A stretch of DNA of 64,000 bases from Aquisalimonas sp007126095 (GCF_048323695.1 NZ_JBLWFT010000007.1:101458-165457), one strand, 5' to 3'. Shown: positions 1 to 9,009, counted from the stretch's first letter. The notes: a model not told the origin generated them from the sequence alone. Numbers and translations are program-made.

Positions 1-1
1 C

Positions 2-265
2 TCCGGGGCGAATGGTTTCGTGCCCGAACGCCTGACGGTCAGTCTGGACGAGGCGCAGAATCTGGATGCGACCGAACTGCGTGACGCCGGTGAGACCGTG
101 ATGCGGACCATGATGCCCGCGGAGGTCTACCGCTGGGTCGAAGGGTTTGTGCTCAAGCACTACGAGCCACGCCGCAAGGGTGGCAAGGGGCGTGGCAAGA
201 AGCGCAGCAAGGCGCTTTACGACGCCGAGGTGGGCGATCAGGCCGAGTCCGGAGGGCAGACGTGA
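2..265 (+). CDS. DUF3305-type protein of formate dehydrogenase locus (C-terminal part)
   Basis: The reading frame is open from base 2, so the gene starts upstream of the window and only about 87 C-terminal residues are present. A GTG at 20 is available but the frame reads through it. The segment with PAEVYRWVEGFVLKHY followed by a Lys/Arg-rich tail resembles the C-terminus of DUF3305 proteins, which precede DUF3306 in formate dehydrogenase operons. Its stop overlaps the next start (262) by 4 bp, so the two are translationally coupled. Biochemical role unknown; assembly or maturation of the dehydrogenase is inferred from context only. Confidence 0.7.
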   Translation, partial: SGANGFVPERLTVSLDEAQNLDATELRDAGETVMRTMMPAEVYRWVEGFVLKHYEPRRKGGKGRGKKRSKALYDAEVGDQAESGGQT

Positions 266-852
266 GCGAGCGGGAGCAGCAGGAATCCGAAGCCGGGTTC
301 TTCGATCGGTGGTCGCGCCGCAAGGCGAGCCGGCGACAGGGGGAGGTCCTTGCCGACGAGCCGGAGCGCCCGGTCGTCGAGGACGCCACCGCGAGCGCTG
401 CCGAGGAAAACCACGACGCGCCGGTGCGGATCGACGAGCGCACCGGCAAGCCCTACGACGAACTGACAGACGACGACATGCCGCCGCTGGAGTCGCTGAA
501 CCAGGACTCTGACGTGAGCATGTTCATGGCGCGGAACATCAGCCCCGATCTGCGGCGCAAGGCGTTGCGGACGCTGTTCCGTTCCTCGAAGTTCAACAAG
601 ATTTCACTGTGCGCGGAGTACGCCGAGGACTACACCACCTGGACGCCCATGGGCGATGTGGTGCCCCATGACTGGAAGCGCGCCATTGCACGCGAGGCGG
701 AACGGGCACGCCAGAAACTGGCGGATGCCATGGACGACGAAATGACGGCTGCCGACGAGGGCGTCGAGCTGGCAGACGCGGACCGGGCGGCCGCTGGCAC
801 CGCGACGGGTGCCGACGGCCATGAGCCGATCACGGACCACGAGGACCGATGA
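262..852 (+). CDS. DUF3306 domain protein
   Basis: A 196-residue, very acidic protein whose N-terminus carries the FFDRWSRRK motif typical of DUF3306 (usually FLSRWSRRK). The middle has the conserved segment with LESL, SDVSMFMA and RRKALRTLFRSSKFN; the C-terminus is Asp/Glu/Ala-rich and low complexity. It overlaps both neighbours by 4 bp (GTGA and ATGA junctions), so DUF3305, DUF3306 and the polyferredoxin form one translational unit. The family is nearly always found with formate dehydrogenase genes; its function is not established. No signal peptide or membrane segment is visible. Confidence 0.85.
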   Translation: MSEREQQESEAGFFDRWSRRKASRRQGEVLADEPERPVVEDATASAAEENHDAPVRIDERTGKPYDELTDDDMPPLESLNQDSDVSMFMARNISPDLRRKALRTLFRSSKFNKISLCAEYAEDYTTWTPMGDVVPHDWKRAIAREAERARQKLADAMDDEMTAADEGVELADADRAAAGTATGADGHEPITDHEDR

Positions 853-2552
853 CTGATTATCTGAACGTATATGCCGACATGGCTTTGCCCGCTTCCGGGG
901 CTGCGCGCGACGCGGCCCTGCAGGCGGGTGCTGTCGTGGAAGTGGGTGCGACCTCGCTGGTGGGTTACCGCTCGGCGGGCCACCTGCTGCTCATCGGTGC
1001 GGAGCTCGATGCGCTGGAGTGCGCCGCGCGCCTGCGTGAGTCGCTCACGTGCACGATCATGGCCACCAGTGCCCACGAAGGGGCGTTGCCGGAGGATGCG
1101 GCAGCGGCGAAGGCCGATCAGCACCGCGTGACCGTGCTCCACGGCGAACCGGCCAGCGTTGCTGGCCATCTGGGGCATTTTGATGCACAGCTGGAAACGC
1201 CGCGTGGTGAGTCGCTGCGCGCGGCGGACCTCAACAACGACGATCACCCCTGGTTCGACCTGGTCCTGGATCTGCGCCGGGAGCCGGCGTTGCAGATGGA
1301 TCTGCCACCATTCGGCTACTACGCACCGGCCGGCGACGCGGACGCCCTGGAGCGGGCGCTTGCCGAAATCCCCGAGATGACCGGCGAGTTCGAGAAACCG
1401 AAGTTCTTCAACTACAGTCCCGACATCTGTGCCCACGGGGACAGCGGGCTGACGGGATGCACCCGCTGCCTGGATGCCTGCCCCGCCGACGCCATTACCT
1501 CCATCGGCGAGATCATCGAGGTGGACCCCTACCTCTGTCAGGGTGGCGGCACCTGCGCCACGGCGTGTCCGACCGGTGCCATCATCTACGCCTATCCCGG
1601 GCCGAAGGACATGGCCGCCCGGGTCAAGGCGATGTTGCAGGCGTTCCGGGAGGCCGGCGGAGAACGCCCTGTGCTGCTGTTCCACGACGAGGAAACCGGA
1701 GCGGAGCGGTTGCACGCCATCGCACCGGAGCTGCCGGATCACGTCATCCCCGTGCGTGTCGCCGAAATCGGCTCCGTGGGGATGGATCTGTGGCTGACCT
1801 CGCTCGCCTACGGCGCGGCGGGTGTCGTACTGCTCGATACTCCGGCGGTGCCGGCCACCGTGCGCGCGGAGGTCGAGCGCCAGATTGGCTATACCCGCAG
1901 CCTGCTTGACGCCATGGAACTCGGCGGTGAGCGGGTCGCGCTGGCGCCCGCCGGAAGCGCCCTCGCGCCGACGCTGGAGACGGCGGCCGAATGGGTTCCC
2001 GTGGCGCCGGCCGGGTTCGATACGTTCAACGAGAAGCGCGGCACTCTGCGTCTGGCCATTGATCACCTCTATGGGCAGGCGCTGGCACGCCCACAGGTCA
2101 CGGCCATGCCCGCCGGCTCGCCGTTTGGTCAGGTGATGGTGGACGCCGGCAAGTGCACCCTCTGCATGGCCTGCCCGCAGGTCTGTCCGACGCGCGCTCT
2201 CACCGATGCCGGCGACAAGCCGCAGCTGAACTTCACCGAGGATCTGTGCGTGCAGTGCGGGCTGTGCCAGACGGCGTGCCCCGAGGACGCCATCAACCTG
2301 GAGGCGCGCTACCTGTTCGACTGGGAGCAGCGCCGCCAGCCGCGCGTGCTGAACGAGGAGCAGCCTTTCGAGTGCGTGAGCTGCGGCAAACCGTTTGCGA
2401 CGCCGAGCGTGATCGAGCGGATGACCCAGCGGCTCGAGGGGCACCACATGTTCCAGTCGGAGGCGAACCTGCGGCGGCTCAAGATGTGTGGTGACTGCCG
2501 GGTCAAGGACATGTTCGAAGCCGAGCAGGGCTCGGGTAACACGTTGATGTGA
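849..2552 (+). CDS. 4Fe-4S polyferredoxin of formate dehydrogenase locus
   Basis: A 567-residue iron-sulfur protein. A first ferredoxin pair sits near residues 195-245 (CTRCLDACP, then CQGGGTCATACP) and a second bacterial-type 2x[4Fe-4S] domain near residues 430-480 (CTLCMACPQVCP and CVQCGLCQTACP). Two further CxxC pairs (CVSCGK and CGDCRV) lie near the C-terminus and may form another metal site. A central stretch of about 180 residues between the ferredoxin domains lacks cysteine clusters and resembles a flavodoxin- or HdrA-like spacer. The protein recurs in Tat-exported formate dehydrogenase loci and is presumably cytoplasmic, in electron transfer or Fe-S/Mo-cofactor assembly (inference). 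Confidence 0.85.
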   Translation: MTDYLNVYADMALPASGAARDAALQAGAVVEVGATSLVGYRSAGHLLLIGAELDALECAARLRESLTCTIMATSAHEGALPEDAAAAKADQHRVTVLHGEPASVAGHLGHFDAQLETPRGESLRAADLNNDDHPWFDLVLDLRREPALQMDLPPFGYYAPAGDADALERALAEIPEMTGEFEKPKFFNYSPDICAHGDSGLTGCTRCLDACPADAITSIGEIIEVDPYLCQGGGTCATACPTGAIIYAYPGPKDMAARVKAMLQAFREAGGERPVLLFHDEETGAERLHAIAPELPDHVIPVRVAEIGSVGMDLWLTSLAYGAAGVVLLDTPAVPATVRAEVERQIGYTRSLLDAMELGGERVALAPAGSALAPTLETAAEWVPVAPAGFDTFNEKRGTLRLAIDHLYGQALARPQVTAMPAGSPFGQVMVDAGKCTLCMACPQVCPTRALTDAGDKPQLNFTEDLCVQCGLCQTACPEDAINLEARYLFDWEQRRQPRVLNEEQPFECVSCGKPFATPSVIERMTQRLEGHHMFQSEANLRRLKMCGDCRVKDMFEAEQGSGNTLM

Positions 2553-2562
2553 GCGAGTGTTT

Positions 2563-3186
2563 ATGAGCACGACGGATTGGTCAGTACCGAGTGCAGCGGC
2601 GGCGACGCGGGAAGATGAACTCCGAGCCGGGACGTGGACGCTGCTTGGCCGGCTGCTTGCAGCGCCGCCGGACCGGGAGGTGATCGACCTGCTGCGCGGC
2701 ATTTCCCGCGGCTCAGGGCAGCGCGAGTCCGACGCGCTGGCAACGGCCTGGCAGGAATTGCGCAAAGCCGCCGGGCAGGTCGGCATGGATGCCGTCGACC
2801 GCGAGTTCCATGACCTCTTTATCGGCGTGGGCGGAGGCGAGATCACTCCGTACGCGTCGTGGTACCAGACCGGATCGCTCATGGAGCGACCGCTGGTCGT
2901 CCTGCGGCAGGATCTTCAGCAGCTCGGGGTGGAACGCCAGGAGGGCAACAGCGAGCCCGAAGACCATGCCGCTGCGATCTGTGACGTGATGGCGCTGATC
3001 ATCAGCGACCCGGACGTCTCGTTCGAATGGCAGAGGGAGCTGTTCCAGAAACACGTTGAACCATGGATGGAGGCGTTCTTCCGGGATGTGGAGCAGTCGG
3101 AGAACGCTGATTTCTACCGCGCCGTCGGGCAGGTGGGCGCTGCGTTCGTGGCGCTGGAGCAGGACTATTTTTCCATGCTGGCCTGA
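2563..3186 (+). CDS. TorD/DmsD-family molybdoenzyme chaperone
   Basis: A 207-residue all-helical cytoplasmic chaperone. The TorD-family signature FHDLFIGVGGGEITPYASWY is present near residue 80. Such chaperones bind the Tat signal of a molybdoenzyme precursor and aid cofactor loading; the likely client is FdhA two genes downstream. An in-frame GTG lies 6 bp upstream at 2557; the ATG at 2563 (MSTTDW) was preferred as the conventional start. It follows the polyferredoxin by about 10 bp, so it is in the same operon. Family assignment is firm, client assignment is by context. Confidence 0.88.
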   Translation: MSTTDWSVPSAAAATREDELRAGTWTLLGRLLAAPPDREVIDLLRGISRGSGQRESDALATAWQELRKAAGQVGMDAVDREFHDLFIGVGGGEITPYASWYQTGSLMERPLVVLRQDLQQLGVERQEGNSEPEDHAAAICDVMALIISDPDVSFEWQRELFQKHVEPWMEAFFRDVEQSENADFYRAVGQVGAAFVALEQDYFSMLA

Positions 3187-3259
3187 CAGCGGGGCTGAGG
3201 CCGGATTGATGAACTTTAGGGTCGATTGTATCGACAGGGTATGGCAGGAGGACGCAGAC

Positions 3260-3475
3260 ATGAGCATGTCCGATAACGACAAAACCCGTCCGGAACGGCG
3301 GCGCTTTCTGAAGACGGTCGTGGCGACCGGTGGTGCCGTGGCGCTGACGGCTGGCGCCGGCCAGGTGTTGGCACACAACTACGACGGCCCTGAGATGGAA
3401 GACCTCCAGGAAGGCAAGAAGGGCTACCACGAGACCAAGCATATTCGCGACTACTATGCGCGGGCGGATTTCTGA
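3260..3475 (+). CDS. Small twin-arginine signal protein of formate dehydrogenase region
   Basis: A 71-residue protein starting at the ATG behind a good AGGAGG (3246-3251). The N-terminus has a Tat motif RRRFLKTVV followed by a hydrophobic Ala/Gly segment ending near AGAGQVLAH. The short mature part ends with YHETKHIRDYYARADF, the conserved tail of the family known as formate dehydrogenase region Tat target. It sits directly before fdhA. Members are small and lack catalytic motifs; a role as an accessory or small subunit of the exported dehydrogenase is plausible but unproven. An upstream extension in the same frame overlaps the chaperone gene and was not used. Confidence 0.88.
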   Translation: MSMSDNDKTRPERRRFLKTVVATGGAVALTAGAGQVLAHNYDGPEMEDLQEGKKGYHETKHIRDYYARADF

Positions 3476-3530
3476 GCCGTGCGGGTGACCGTCACTGCGT
3501 CGAAATCGTCCCGAGTGGAGGAGTAAGACC

Positions 3531-6410
3531 ATGAAACTGACAAAGAAAAAGGCATCGGCGGCCGGTGCCGCGGCTCCCGGACTGCTTGGCAAGGCGCTCA
3601 CGCGACGGGCCTTTCTACAGGGGTCCGGGCTTGCCGTTGGTGGTGCTGCCGTTGCCGGAATGCTGCCCACGTCCATGATGCGCAAGGCGAAGGCCGCGCG
3701 CCGCATTGATCCGGATGCGGAAATCCGCGAAGTGTTGACCGTTTGCGGTCATTGCTCCGTGGGCTGCAGCACCATTGCCGAAGTGCAGAACGGCGTCTGG
3801 GTCGGTCAGGAGCCGGCGCTGGACAGCCCCATCAACCTGGGCGCGCACTGCGCCAAGGGTGCGGCCCTGCGTAATCACGGCCACAGCACCCGCCGGGTGA
3901 AGTACCCTATGAAGAAGGTCGCTGGCCGCTGGGAGCGGATCAGCTGGGAAGAGGCCATCGAGGAGATCGGCGACAAGCTGCTGCACATCCGTGACGAGTC
4001 CGGCCCGGATTCGCTCTGGTTTGCCGGCTCGTCCAAGGCCAACAACGAGGGGGCCTACCTGCAGCGCAAGTTCGCTGCCTTCTGGGGCTCCAACAACTGT
4101 GACCACCAGGCGCGCATCTGCCACTCCACCACAGTGGCGGGCGTTGCGAACACCTGGGGTTACGGTGCGCAGACGAACTCCTACAACGACATCCTCAACT
4201 CCAAGTGCATCGTAATGTGCGGCTCCAACGCTGCCGAGGCCCATCCGGTTGCCATGCAGATGATCCTGCGGGCGAAGGAACAGGGCTCCAAGATGGTGGT
4301 CATGGATCCGCGCTTCACCCGCACTGCCGCCCATGCGGACACCTACGTGCGATTCCGCTCGGGCACGGACGTGGCGTTGATCTGGGGCATTCTCTACCAC
4401 GTCTTCGAGAACGAATGGGAAGACACCGAGTACCTGGCGCAGCGTGTCTTCGGCATGGACCGGGTCCGTGAGGAAGTCTCCAAATGGACGCCGGATCAGG
4501 TCGAGCGCGTGACCGGTGTGTCGGAAGAGGGTGTCTACGAAGTGGCCAGGATCATGGCCGAGAACCGCCCCGGTACCTTCGTGTGGTGCATGGGTGGTAC
4601 GCAGCACACCATCGGCAACAACTATGTCCGCGCCTACAACTGCCTGCAGCTGGCGCTGGGCAACATCGGTGTCGAGGGTGGTGGTGCCAACATCTTCCGC
4701 GGTCACGACAACGTCCAGGGTGCCACTGACGTGGGCCCGAACCCGGACAACCTGCCTGGCTACTACCCCATCTCCGAGGGCGGCTGGCAGCACTGGTGCC
4801 GTGTGTGGGATGTGGACTACGACTGGCTGAGTGCCCGGTTCGATCAGGACGAGTACGACGACGGCCAGGGCGGCACCGTGAAGCCGATGAACTCGGGCGG
4901 CATCACCGTCTCACGCTGGATTGACGGCGTTCTGGAGGACGCGGACAACATCTCCCAGAGGGACAATGTCCGTGCGGTGATGATGTGGGGTCATGCGCCC
5001 AACTCCCAGACCCGCGGGCCGGAGATGAAGGAAGCCATGGAGAAGGTGGATCTTCTCGTGGTCATCGACCCTTACCCCACGGTTACCGCCGTACTGCACG
5101 AGCGTTCCGACGACACCTACCTGCTGCCGGCGGCGACACAGTTCGAACAGACCGGTTCCGTGACGGCGTCGAACCGCTCCATACAGTGGCGGGAGCAGGT
5201 GATCGAGCCACTGTACGAGCACAAGTCCGACTCGGATATCGCCTACATGCTGGCCAGCAAGCTTGGTTTCGCCGACGAGATGTTCAAGAACATCGAAGTG
5301 GCGGACGGGCATGTGAGCCCAGAGAGCGTGCTGCGCGAGATCAACCGAGGCACCTGGTCCATCGGCTACACCGGGCAGAGCCCGGAGCGGCTCAAGGAGC
5401 ACATGGCCAACCAGAAATCCTTCGACGTCAAGTCGCTGAAGGCGCAGGGTGGCCCGGTGGACGGCGAGACCTACTGCCTGCCGTGGCCCTGCTACGGCAC
5501 GCCAGAGATCAAGCACCCCGGGACCCATGTGCTCTATGACACCAGCAAGCACGTCATGGATGGTGGCGGCAACTTCCGCGCCAACTTCGGCACCGACTAC
5601 GAGGGCGAGAATCTCCTCGCCGAAGGCTCGTGGTCCGAGGGTGCCGAGATTGAGGACGGCTATCCCGAGTTCGACTCGGAGCTGCTGAAGCAGCTGGGCT
5701 GGTGGGACGATCTCACCGACGAGGAGAAGGAGTACGCCGAAGGTCGCTCGTGGACCACGGACCTCTCGGGCGGCATTATCCGCGTGGCGATGGAGCATGG
5801 CTGCCATCCCTTCGGTAACGCCAAGGCCCGTGCCTACGTCTGGAACTTCCCGGACCCGGTGCCACTGCACCGTGAGCCGCTCTACACTCCGCGGTACGAC
5901 TTGGTCGAGGACTTCCCGACCTACGAAGACCGCAAGGTGTTCTACCGGCTGCCGACCCGTTTCGAGTCCGTGCAGGCAACCGACTACTCCGACGACTACC
6001 CGCTGATCCACACCAGCGGCCGTCTGGTGGAGTACGAGGGTGGCGGTGAGGAGACGCGCTCCAACCCGTGGCTCGCCGAACTCAAGCAGGACATGTTCGT
6101 CGAGATCAACCCGGCCGACGCCAACGATGCGGGGGTCCGCAATGGCGAAATGGTCTGGCTGGAAGGCCCGGAAGGCGGCCGCATCCGCATCAAGGCCCTG
6201 GTCACGGACCGCGTCGGCCGCGGCACGGTGTTCACGCCATTCCACTTCGGCGGGCACTTCCAGGGTGAGGACCTCATCGACCGGTATCCGGAAGGAGCCG
6301 CGCCCTATGTCCGGGGTGAGTCGACCAACACGGCGACCACCTACGGGTACGACTCGGTCACCATGATGCAGGAAACCAAGACCACCCTTTGCCGCGTGAC
6401 GCCGGCCTGA
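3531..6410 (+). CDS. fdhA: Formate dehydrogenase alpha subunit (Mo/W-bisMGD, Cys type)
   Basis: A 959-residue catalytic subunit oxidising formate to CO2 on the periplasmic side. A Tat signal with RRAFLQGSG lies at about residues 25-50. The [4Fe-4S] ligands are Cys72, Cys75, Cys79 and Cys107. The active-site segment reads ARICHSTTVAG with a normal TGC codon for Cys197, where the E. coli enzymes use selenocysteine; no in-frame TGA is involved. The C-terminal molydopterin dinucleotide-binding domain is near residues 840-950. The gene has a strong GGAGGAG ribosome site, follows the small Tat protein by 55 bp and is followed by fdhB after 26 bp. Very high Asp/Glu content suggests a salt-adapted protein. 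Confidence 0.95.
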   Translation: MKLTKKKASAAGAAAPGLLGKALTRRAFLQGSGLAVGGAAVAGMLPTSMMRKAKAARRIDPDAEIREVLTVCGHCSVGCSTIAEVQNGVWVGQEPALDSPINLGAHCAKGAALRNHGHSTRRVKYPMKKVAGRWERISWEEAIEEIGDKLLHIRDESGPDSLWFAGSSKANNEGAYLQRKFAAFWGSNNCDHQARICHSTTVAGVANTWGYGAQTNSYNDILNSKCIVMCGSNAAEAHPVAMQMILRAKEQGSKMVVMDPRFTRTAAHADTYVRFRSGTDVALIWGILYHVFENEWEDTEYLAQRVFGMDRVREEVSKWTPDQVERVTGVSEEGVYEVARIMAENRPGTFVWCMGGTQHTIGNNYVRAYNCLQLALGNIGVEGGGANIFRGHDNVQGATDVGPNPDNLPGYYPISEGGWQHWCRVWDVDYDWLSARFDQDEYDDGQGGTVKPMNSGGITVSRWIDGVLEDADNISQRDNVRAVMMWGHAPNSQTRGPEMKEAMEKVDLLVVIDPYPTVTAVLHERSDDTYLLPAATQFEQTGSVTASNRSIQWREQVIEPLYEHKSDSDIAYMLASKLGFADEMFKNIEVADGHVSPESVLREINRGTWSIGYTGQSPERLKEHMANQKSFDVKSLKAQGGPVDGETYCLPWPCYGTPEIKHPGTHVLYDTSKHVMDGGGNFRANFGTDYEGENLLAEGSWSEGAEIEDGYPEFDSELLKQLGWWDDLTDEEKEYAEGRSWTTDLSGGIIRVAMEHGCHPFGNAKARAYVWNFPDPVPLHREPLYTPRYDLVEDFPTYEDRKVFYRLPTRFESVQATDYSDDYPLIHTSGRLVEYEGGGEETRSNPWLAELKQDMFVEINPADANDAGVRNGEMVWLEGPEGGRIRIKALVTDRVGRGTVFTPFHFGGHFQGEDLIDRYPEGAAPYVRGESTNTATTYGYDSVTMMQETKTTLCRVTPA

Positions 6411-6436
6411 GAACGATTTGAGAGGAGAAAGCCGTC

Positions 6437-7027
6437 ATGGCAAGAATGAAATTTCTCTGTGACGCCGAACGCTGCATCGAGTGCCAGGCCTGTGTCACGG
6501 CTTGTAAGAATGAGCACGAGGTGCCGTGGGGCGTGAACCGCCGCCGGGTCATCGTCATGAACGATGGCCAGCCCGGCGAAAAAGCCATTTCCGTGGCCTG
6601 TATGCACTGTACTGACGCACCCTGTGCGGCGGTCTGTCCGGTGGATTGCTTCTACACCACCGCCGACGGGATCGTTCTGCACGACAAGGATCTATGCATC
6701 GGTTGTGGCTACTGCTTCTACGCGTGTCCGTTTGGCGCGCCGCAGTATCCGCAGCAGACGGCATTCGGGGTGCGCGGCAAGATGGACAAGTGCACCTTCT
6801 GCGCAGGCGGCCCGGAAACGGCGCACTCCCAGGAAGAGCTGACCAAGTACGGCACCAACCGTGTCGAGGAAGGCAAACTTCCGCTGTGTGCCGAGATGTG
6901 TGCGACCAAGGCGCTGATCGCGGGGGATGGCAACGTCATTGCGGATATCTACCGCAAGCGTGTCATGACCCGTGGCGGCAGGCCGCAGACGTGGGGCTGG
7001 CAGGCTGCTTACGGGCAGGATGTCTGA
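6437..7027 (+). CDS. fdhB: Formate dehydrogenase beta (Fe-S) subunit
   Basis: A 196-residue subunit carrying electrons from FdhA to the membrane subunit. Four cysteine clusters are visible: CIECQACVTAC (near residue 14), CMHCTDAPCAAVCP (55), CIGCGYCFYACP (87), and CTFC pairing with CAEMC (about 118-155), enough for four [4Fe-4S] clusters. It is shorter than E. coli FdnH and lacks that protein's C-terminal membrane anchor. It has no signal peptide of its own and presumably travels with the Tat-exported alpha subunit (known for the family). The start is preceded by AGAGGAGA. Confidence 0.94.
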   Translation: MARMKFLCDAERCIECQACVTACKNEHEVPWGVNRRRVIVMNDGQPGEKAISVACMHCTDAPCAAVCPVDCFYTTADGIVLHDKDLCIGCGYCFYACPFGAPQYPQQTAFGVRGKMDKCTFCAGGPETAHSQEELTKYGTNRVEEGKLPLCAEMCATKALIAGDGNVIADIYRKRVMTRGGRPQTWGWQAAYGQDV

Positions 7028-7037
7028 CGGGGTTGAA

Positions 7038-7063
7038 GCCGGGGCCTGTGCGCGGGCCCCGGC
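7038..7063 (+). promoter_or_regulatory. Intra-operon hairpin between fdhB and lipoprotein gene
   Basis: A perfect 9-bp inverted repeat (GCCGGGGCC ... GGCCCCGGC) with an 8-nt loop directly after the fdhB stop. There is no U tract, so it is more likely an mRNA-stability or attenuation element than a terminator. Confidence 0.45.
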
Positions 7064-7109
7064 CGATCGGCCGGTGAACAAGAACAGCAAGGCTGGAGAG
7101 GAGCATTCC

Positions 7110-7304
7110 ATGATGCCTAGAAAATTCACCCTGTCAGCGACCGCGGCCCTGAGCCTGGCACTGTTGGCGGGTTGTTCCGATGTGACGCTGTACGAACCCG
7201 GTGTCTACAAGGGCGGCGGTGACGAGACAGCATCGGAAGAAGCCGCCGAGCGCCGGGCAGGGGCTCTGAGAGACCGTGCGCAGTCCGCCCACACTGACCG
7301 CTAG
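7110..7304 (+). CDS. Small lipoprotein in formate dehydrogenase operon
   Basis: A 64-residue protein with a signal peptide and lipobox LLAGC at about residues 18-22, so it is lipid-anchored at Cys22. It has two adjacent ATG codons (7110 and 7113) behind GGAGAGGAG. The mature part is about 42 residues, contains YEPGVYKGG and ends in a charged segment. The motif YEPGVYKG is found in small lipoproteins next to formate dehydrogenase gamma subunits. It lies between fdhB and the cytochrome b gene, suggesting a role in assembly or stability of the membrane complex; this is inference. Confidence 0.75.
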   Translation: MMPRKFTLSATAALSLALLAGCSDVTLYEPGVYKGGGDETASEEAAERRAGALRDRAQSAHTDR

Positions 7305-7319
7305 CGCGAGGAGGTCCAC

Positions 7320-8435
7320 ATGAGTGAGCACCAGCAAGCAGCGGTGCGCGCAAGGCGCAGGTGGCGCTCCATGATCTGGAGCATCGTCGCCATCTTTGTC
7401 CTTGCCGTGGCACTGCCTTCTGCCGGGTATCTCTTTGCGCAGACCACCACGGGCGAGCCCCAGCGGCAGTTCTCTGAGCAAAGCGAAAGCAATCCCCGGT
7501 CCGACATGTGGCGTGACGGGCGGCGCGGCGAGGGTGGTTTCACGACCCAGACCGGGCCTTACGTCACCAACCAGATGATGACCAACGTCGGCGAGAATTA
7601 CCGCCAGATCCGCACGGGTCCCGTGACCACGGTGGGTGGCTGGTTCCTGGTGATCGTCTTCCTGGCGATTACCGCCTTCTTCCTGCTCACCGGGCAGAAG
7701 AAGATCGAGGGAGGCCGTTCCGGGCAGACCATCGTGCGATGGCAGGCCTACGAGCGATTCCTCCACTGGTTCACGGCGATCTCCTTCATCATTCTCGCCA
7801 TCACCGGTCTGAGCCTGCTGTTCGGCAGGACGGTGCTGATCCCGATCTTCGGTCACCAGGGCTTTGCCGCGTACGCGCAGCTTGCCTACGGGACCCATAA
7901 CGTGGTCGGCCCCGTCTTCTCGGTGGGTGTGCTGATGATGATCGTGCTCTGGGTGCGCCACAATATTCCCAACAAGACCGACCTGGAGTGGTTCAAGCAG
8001 GGCGGTGGTATTGTCGGGAACAAACACCCGTCGGCGGGCAAGATGAACGGCGGTGAGAAGGTCTGGTTCTGGGGCGGCGTCTTCGCCCTCGGGCTGACGG
8101 TGATCATCACCGGCTTTATCGCGCTCTTCCCGAACTGGGGCTTCCAGACCCGGGAGATCATGTCGTGGTCGCTGATCATCCACGCCGTGGCGGCGACTCT
8201 CTGGATCGGCCTGTTCCTGGGTCATGCCTACATCGGTACGCTCGGAACCGAGGGCGCCCTCGAGGGGATGACCCGCGGGCGTGTTGATACGGCATGGGCG
8301 AAGCAGCACCACGACCTGTGGTATCAGGATGTGGTGGCGTCCGGCGAGAAGCCGGTTCCGGAGGAGGAACTCCGGAGCGACGGTAAACAGGCGTCGCCAG
8401 GCGGGTCGAGACCGGCGGGGCAGCAGGGTTCCTGA
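7320..8435 (+). CDS. Formate dehydrogenase gamma subunit, cytochrome b556
   Basis: A 371-residue membrane subunit passing electrons from FdhB to quinone. An N-terminal membrane segment (about 20-40) is followed by a periplasmic stretch and then four further helices. Candidate haem ligands are the histidines in ERFLHWFTAI, AYGTHNVVGP and LFLGHAYIGT, typical of the FdnI/FdoI family. The C-terminal tail after residue 335 is hydrophilic. The start has a GAGGAGG site 16 bp after the lipoprotein stop. The family's usual length is about 210-220 residues in E. coli; the extended N-terminal form seen here is common in Tat-FDH loci with DUF3305/3306. Confidence 0.93.
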   Translation: MSEHQQAAVRARRRWRSMIWSIVAIFVLAVALPSAGYLFAQTTTGEPQRQFSEQSESNPRSDMWRDGRRGEGGFTTQTGPYVTNQMMTNVGENYRQIRTGPVTTVGGWFLVIVFLAITAFFLLTGQKKIEGGRSGQTIVRWQAYERFLHWFTAISFIILAITGLSLLFGRTVLIPIFGHQGFAAYAQLAYGTHNVVGPVFSVGVLMMIVLWVRHNIPNKTDLEWFKQGGGIVGNKHPSAGKMNGGEKVWFWGGVFALGLTVIITGFIALFPNWGFQTREIMSWSLIIHAVAATLWIGLFLGHAYIGTLGTEGALEGMTRGRVDTAWAKQHHDLWYQDVVASGEKPVPEEELRSDGKQASPGGSRPAGQQGS

Positions 8436-8460
8436 ACCCGGCTGCAGCTGTCCGTAATAG

Positions 8461-8500
8461 CGGCAGGTGGTCTCCGGACCGCCTGCCGTTTGTTGTTTGT
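8461..8500 (+). terminator. Probable intrinsic terminator after formate dehydrogenase gamma gene
   Basis: An inverted repeat CGGCAGG ... CCTGCCG (8461-8467 / 8482-8488), extended by an inner GGT/ACC pair, is followed by a T-rich run TTTGTTGTTTG. It lies 26 bp beyond the gamma-subunit stop and just before the DUF6505 gene, so it would attenuate rather than fully isolate that last gene. Confidence 0.6.
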
Positions 8501-8514
8501 GAGGTGATGGCCGA

Positions 8515-9009
8515 ATGAAATTCATGCGTGTCGCCCGGCTCGACGACACCGACGAGCACGTCTACGACAACGCCGCCCGGGTTGGTGAACCGGCGGTGCC
8601 CGGCAGTTTCGTGTTCACGTTCTCCGACCGTGATCCGACCCTCTTCGAAGGCAAGGAGAAGCAGGCGTTCCGCCACGGCTTTCTGGGAACGCGCAGCTTC
8701 GGCTGGGCAACCGTGGTGGTAGTGGACGATATCGAGGAGGGCGAGTACAAGAGTGTGATCGAGAGCCTCGCCCACCATTTCGTCAGCGAGTACGGTGCGC
8801 CCAGCATGGAGGCGGCGTTACCCGTGGCCAGACAGGAGGCGGAGTACGCCGCCGGGCTCTGCGAGCATGAGGTCAACACCCTGCTGGCCGTGGAACGGGC
8901 TGCCGACGAGGACGGTATTCACGAGGCCTTCAAGACGGTGCAGCCCCACGCCGACTGGGAAGGTGAGGGTCAGCCCGTGCGTGTCTGGGATTTCTTTCGG
9001 GACGAGTAG
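8515..9009 (+). CDS. DUF6505 family protein
   Basis: A 164-residue soluble protein without signal peptide or membrane segments. Its motifs (FRHGFLGTRSFGW in the middle and CEHEVNTLLAVER before the acidic C-terminus) match a small family that I recall as DUF6505, found beside formate dehydrogenase genes. Function unknown. It sits downstream of a terminator-like hairpin but on the same strand, with a GAGGTGATGG ribosome site. It could be a late, less expressed member of the formate dehydrogenase operon. Confidence 0.65.
   Translation: MKFMRVARLDDTDEHVYDNAARVGEPAVPGSFVFTFSDRDPTLFEGKEKQAFRHGFLGTRSFGWATVVVVDDIEEGEYKSVIESLAHHFVSEYGAPSMEAALPVARQEAEYAAGLCEHEVNTLLAVERAADEDGIHEAFKTVQPHADWEGEGQPVRVWDFFRDE

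Noticed and set aside
630..2882. Long minus-strand open frame (750 codons) across the polyferredoxin gene
   Set aside because: Antisense to a gene with clear Fe-S motifs; composition is typical of a high-GC shadow frame and no protein family is recognisable.
4119..4121. Possible selenocysteine position in FdhA
   Set aside because: The codon is TGC (Cys), not TGA, and no SECIS-like hairpin need be invoked.
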